A DNA stretch of 23,592 nucleotides, taken from positions 1 to 23,592 of IMG/VR virus record IMGVR_UViG_3300045999_011128; one strand, 5' to 3'. Under the pieces are notes generated by a model that had not been told where the DNA came from, did not search any database, and saw only the letters and a list, made by a program, of their open reading frames with translations. Of the stretch, positions 23,226 through 23,592 are shown piece by piece. Every line of letters starts with the position of its first letter. Within the stretch, counting starts at the first letter, position 1. A program made the position numbers and the translations under genes. Source of the stretch: a virus.

Positions 23226-23592
23226 TGAAAAAAAGCGAATTAAGAGATAAAATCAAAATGCTTGTACAAAAAACGTACAAAGCTAAGACCATCGATTTAG
23301 ATAAAGGTGGAGAGGTTACTCTTGACGCTGAAAAATTTCCTGTTTTAACAAAATTTCCTAAATTAAAAGATGTCATAGTAGATCTATTAACAGATCAATA
23401 TGAGATTTTTATGAAAGCTATAGAATGGGTTGCTCCTCGTCCAACAACATTTAGAATTGTACTTGGTAATGATGAAAACTTTATGTTGATTTATACTGAA
23501 AGAAGTTGGATTGCTCAAGTTGAAGGTAAAAAATATTATCTATTAAACTTAGGTGAAGAGGAAATGGCAGCTGAATCTATTGCTAGATTCCC
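23225..23592 (+). CDS. Hypothetical phage protein, 3'-truncated by window edge
   Basis: The ATG at 23225 overlaps the previous stop (TAATG) and the frame stays open to the last base, giving at least 122 residues. It opens with MKKSELRDKIKMLVQKTYKA, a leader-like helix sharing MKKSEL with the internal segment at 21255. It continues with KFPVLTKFPKLKDVIVDLL, then WVAPRPTTFRIVLGND and KKYYLLNLGEEE, a small alpha/beta domain I recall from marine phages without a known function. The C-terminus is missing, so the domain order is incomplete. Confidence 0.75.
   Translation, partial: MKKSELRDKIKMLVQKTYKAKTIDLDKGGEVTLDAEKFPVLTKFPKLKDVIVDLLTDQYEIFMKAIEWVAPRPTTFRIVLGNDENFMLIYTERSWIAQVEGKKYYLLNLGEEEMAAESIARF

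Overview
The window is a stretch of a tailed-phage genome, most likely an uncultured T4-like (distant or 'far-T4') myovirus. All genes lie on the + strand, the DNA is AT-rich, and genes are packed with 4-nt ATGA or 1-nt TAATG overlaps. TAA, TGA and TAG all act as ordinary stops, so the standard bacterial code applies. The starts I inspected have A/T-rich leaders with no well-placed Shine-Dalgarno sequence. Together with a small Hc1-type histone H1-like gene, this suggests a Bacteroidota host, perhaps a marine flavobacterium. That host assignment is an inference.

Layout. (1) 1-9036: tail/baseplate/fibre module. It holds the 3' end of a beta-rich structural gene, a small coiled-coil protein, a giant 1624-residue structural protein with a lectin-like middle, a conserved 219-residue protein, two tandem genes sharing a C-terminal domain, and a Thr/Ala-repeat fibre-like protein. 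(2) 9056-11229: a SegE-like GIY-YIG endonuclease, a zinc-finger/TOPRIM DNA primase and a RecB/Cas4-like PD-(D/E)XK nuclease. (3) 11230-11732: a strong GAAA-loop hairpin and two small unknown genes. (4) 11771-20310: an unbroken, translationally coupled chain of eight further genes after a P-loop kinase-like gene (nine in all): coiled-coil protein, a 923-residue multidomain protein, HAD nucleotidase, small unknown, zinc ribbon, membrane-anchored GAF-like protein, a 737-residue multimodule protein and a basic protein. (5) 20337 to the right edge: an acidic core-like protein, the histone-like gene, an EF-hand-like multidomain protein and a truncated gene.

The most interesting signal is in regions 4 and 5. 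Proteins of unrelated function begin with a short amphipathic leader that reaches an (I/L)-x-E tripeptide within about 9-23 residues. The two largest are strings of modules whose junctions also carry (I/L)-x-E. In T4, an N-terminal capsid-targeting sequence sends internal proteins into the prohead, and the gp21 protease cuts after (I/L)-x-E. My inference is that this cluster encodes packaged, protease-processed head cargo (a kinase, a nucleotidyltransferase, a nucleotidase, two zinc metalloproteases and basic DNA-binding peptides) that would be delivered with the DNA.

A 16-base motif, ATATTTATAACATATA, lies just upstream of 5645 and 20337 (exact) and 11771 (14 of 16). A T4-late-type TATAAATA lies upstream of 21974. 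These are candidate late promoters, and they fall in most of the few real gaps. No stretch longer than about 70 bases lacks a gene. I saw no tRNA, rRNA, CRISPR array, insertion sequence, integrase or attachment site.
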